Made by a program: the position numbers and the translations under genes. The notes under the pieces were generated by a model, which saw only the letters and a list, made by a program, of their open reading frames with translations, searched no databases and was not told the origin of the DNA. From contig VZRG01001049.1 in assembly GCA_013397435.1 (NCBI GenBank), positions 174,746 to 238,745 of the forward strand: a stretch of 64,000 bases of DNA, given 5' to 3'. This document shows positions 62,200-64,000 of this stretch, piece by piece. Source of the stretch: Erythrocercus mccallii (Eukaryota; Chordata; Aves; Passeriformes; Dicruridae). The first letter of the stretch is position 1. Every line of letters starts with the position of its first letter.

Positions 62200-62345
62200 G
62201 AAGGAACCTGGACTTCTGTCACCTGGGCAATCACCACATCTGGATTTCAGCCCAGTCCATCCCAGGTTCTTTGTTTCAACATTTTTGAAGCAGAGATGAT
62301 AATACTTTCCACCCTTCTAAAGTACGTGTATAAAGAGAGATTTGA
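62200..62345 (+). mobile_element. Possible MIR-like SINE remnant
   Basis: The order CACCTGGGCAATCACC (near 62221), TTCTTTGTTTCAAC (near 62267) and GAAGCAGAGATGATAATACT (near 62288) matches the plus-sense middle and 3' part of MIR-type SINEs, where a GGGCAA-TCAC block is followed by a pyrimidine-rich block and a GATAATA block. Divergence is very high. Confidence 0.3.
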
Positions 62346-63169
62346 AAGAAAAGAGACTGTGTTTTATTAGAATGACCAATTTAACTGGAAAAAGTTTCAA
62401 GCACAGAGCCTTTCTTCAGGCATGACATGGAAAGCCATTTGCAGTCTTGATTCAAAACTGAGAACAAGATTGTGTGCCCAAATATTGTCCACTTTTTCCA
62501 GCTGCATCTGCTTCTCTAATAAGAGACACCACCCCTCCCAAAGATCCTTGCCTCACTTATACCCTTCATCTGTTGCAGCTACACCAGCACTTCTGCAGCT
62601 GGAATTAGTGGAGCTCTGTCAGAGTTAAGTGCTATTGATAAGACAGAGGAGAAATGCACATGCAAAGCTCACAACTAAGAACAGGGGAAAACCAGTTCTA
62701 AGGAATGTATCTCCCCTTCCTCCCATTTTTCCACGTTATCCTGGTTATTCACTGGAACATCATTAATCATGCTGGATTGTTGTGTTACGCCTACATATGT
62801 AAAGCATAAACTTCTGATGAGTTCTCCCGTAATTTAGAGTTAATTAATGTCCATTTAGTATAAAACGTGACATCATATTTTAGGTCATCTCTTCATTGCT
62901 ATTGTAAACCACAAACATGTAGTGAAGAAGAAAAAACCTGGAGGATATGATTTTCATTCAGTATCTCTTTGACAAGTTTACATGAAATATAAAGCTAATA
63001 TATTACTGGACATCAGATTTTTTTCCCACTGTCTGTACTGTGCAGTACTGTGTACTCTGTGTACTGAGCAGGGCAGTACAGTACTTGCAGGGCACCAATT
63101 TCAACAGCAGCATAAACTTTGTGAGAAACTGCTACCTGCAATTCAATAAAGTATATTTAAAACGTTTCC
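62346..63169. other. AT-rich non-coding DNA
   Basis: Contains TAAT-rich sequence at 62755-62900 (for example CATCATTAATCATGC and AGTTAATTAATGTCC) and, at 63034-63075, a cluster of five TACT(G) words with inverted partners that could fold. Confidence 0.4.
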
Positions 63170-63320
63170 ATTGCACCAAAGATCAGCTGATGCACCTTTT
63201 ATTAGTATAAATGGCATAGATTAGTGTCAGGCATTTTCAACAGTGAAGAAATTACAGAAGGCTGCATGGCTCATTAGGCTCTTGTTGCAAATTAAAGAGG
63301 GCTAGACCTTATTAATAAGA
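63170..63320. promoter_or_regulatory. Enhancer-like block (inferred)
   Basis: An E-box CAGCTG (63184-63189), a CCTTTTATTAGTATAAATGG stretch near 63196 with TATAAA- and MADS-like character, and a perfect 12-bp palindrome CTTATTAATAAG (63308-63319) lie within 150 bases of repeat-free sequence. Inference from motifs only. Confidence 0.25.
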
Positions 63321-64000
63321 GAAAAAGGGGGAGAGAAAGAGAGTATAATGGAGAAAGTATAAAATAGCTTTTTTAAAAAAGGAAGCATTCTGGTTTGGAG
63401 AAAAACAAAAGCATCAATTAACCTCTTCCAGTGTCTGAACATTTTCTAAAGTCAGCTTAGCTTTGTTTCTACAGGACATGTAGATTACAGACAAAGACTT
63501 CAAGCAGAGAAAAACTGCTTTCAGTCACATGGCACCTCCAAGAAGGATTTTTGATGATTAAATGTTTATACTGTTTACGTGGGTCAGTGTTTACATCCTG
63601 CTTCAGGAAAGCCTCACTGTTTAAGTTAGGATGTGCACCCACCTTTGTGTTGAAGCTCTTGCTTATATCCTGCTGCAGTGAATATAATTTGAGCATTTGT
63701 TCCTCGTTTAGCACCTAGTGTAAGCACATACTGAGGTGAATACAGGATTTAAAATACCTTTGAGACCTTACTGTAATTGGAGCCTCAATCACACGAGTCC
63801 TGAACTAGCAGAGACTGACACATCAGCTCTTTGCACGCAGTCAGTCTTATCAGCTTCTTGAGGACTGCATGTGAGAAAAATACAGGTGTGTGCAGAAACA
63901 CATCTCTGAGTTGGAGGCTGTGGCTCTTGCTGCTTCCCTGAGGTGCTGGGCAAGGGACATTTTTCCTCACATTTATTCTCTCTTTTCCTTTTTTGATTTG
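63321..64000. other. Single-copy non-coding DNA to the window end
   Basis: A purine-rich stretch lies at 63318-63350. No gene recognised. Confidence 0.4.

Noticed and set aside
1..64000. Prokaryotic features (operons, CRISPR arrays, ribosome binding sites, riboswitches)
   Set aside because: Composition, LINE and LTR content and lack of dense coding show vertebrate nuclear DNA; no spaced direct repeats of CRISPR type are present.

Overview
This is eukaryotic nuclear DNA, almost certainly from a bird. Three things point there. A decayed CR1 LINE carries the typical avian CR1 3' region (18235-18689 and 19340-19662). A second CR1 tail ends in the ATTCTATG-type octamer (57865-57940). Interspersed repeats are sparse, and the LTRs are short solo elements. 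A passerine is plausible from the solo LTRs, but that is inference. An 798-base run of N (36713-37510) and a lone N at 2986 show a draft assembly.

No protein-coding gene could be recognised. The longest open frames without N are about 170 codons, which is what chance gives in 64 kb of this composition, and none resembles a known protein. The window is best read as an intergenic or intronic stretch, perhaps a regulatory desert beside a developmental gene. The only strong sign of a gene is a CpG island at about 386-815 with a TATA-like box on its left edge and splice-like sites. It may be the promoter or first exon of a transcript whose other exons lie outside the window.

Layout: 1-95 is an (AAGAG)n satellite cut by the window edge. 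386-815 is the CpG island. 816-11039 is AT-rich single-copy DNA with a (TAAAA)n tract and one perfect 12-bp hairpin. 11040-11350 is an ancient CR1/L3-like remnant. 18235-21338 is a mobile-element cluster: a CR1 split by a minus-strand solo LTR, then a related plus-strand solo LTR 1.3 kb further on. 21339-44307 is mostly single-copy with a (GGAA)n tract, an unusually recognisable ancient SINE/LINE tail near 30500-30690, and the gap. 44314-44703 is a third solo LTR, of ERVK type, with a perfect 6-bp target duplication. 44710-64000 is single-copy DNA with MIR-like fragments, (ATTT)n, small tandem duplications and several stretches that look like conserved enhancers.

Nothing in the window amounts to a new biological system. 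The points most worth following are the orphan CpG island, the inverted pair of related solo LTRs, the well-preserved ancient repeat at 30500-30690, three short open stretches that could be exons, and a few enhancer-like blocks. Most of these need a cross-species alignment or RNA-seq, which I could not run.
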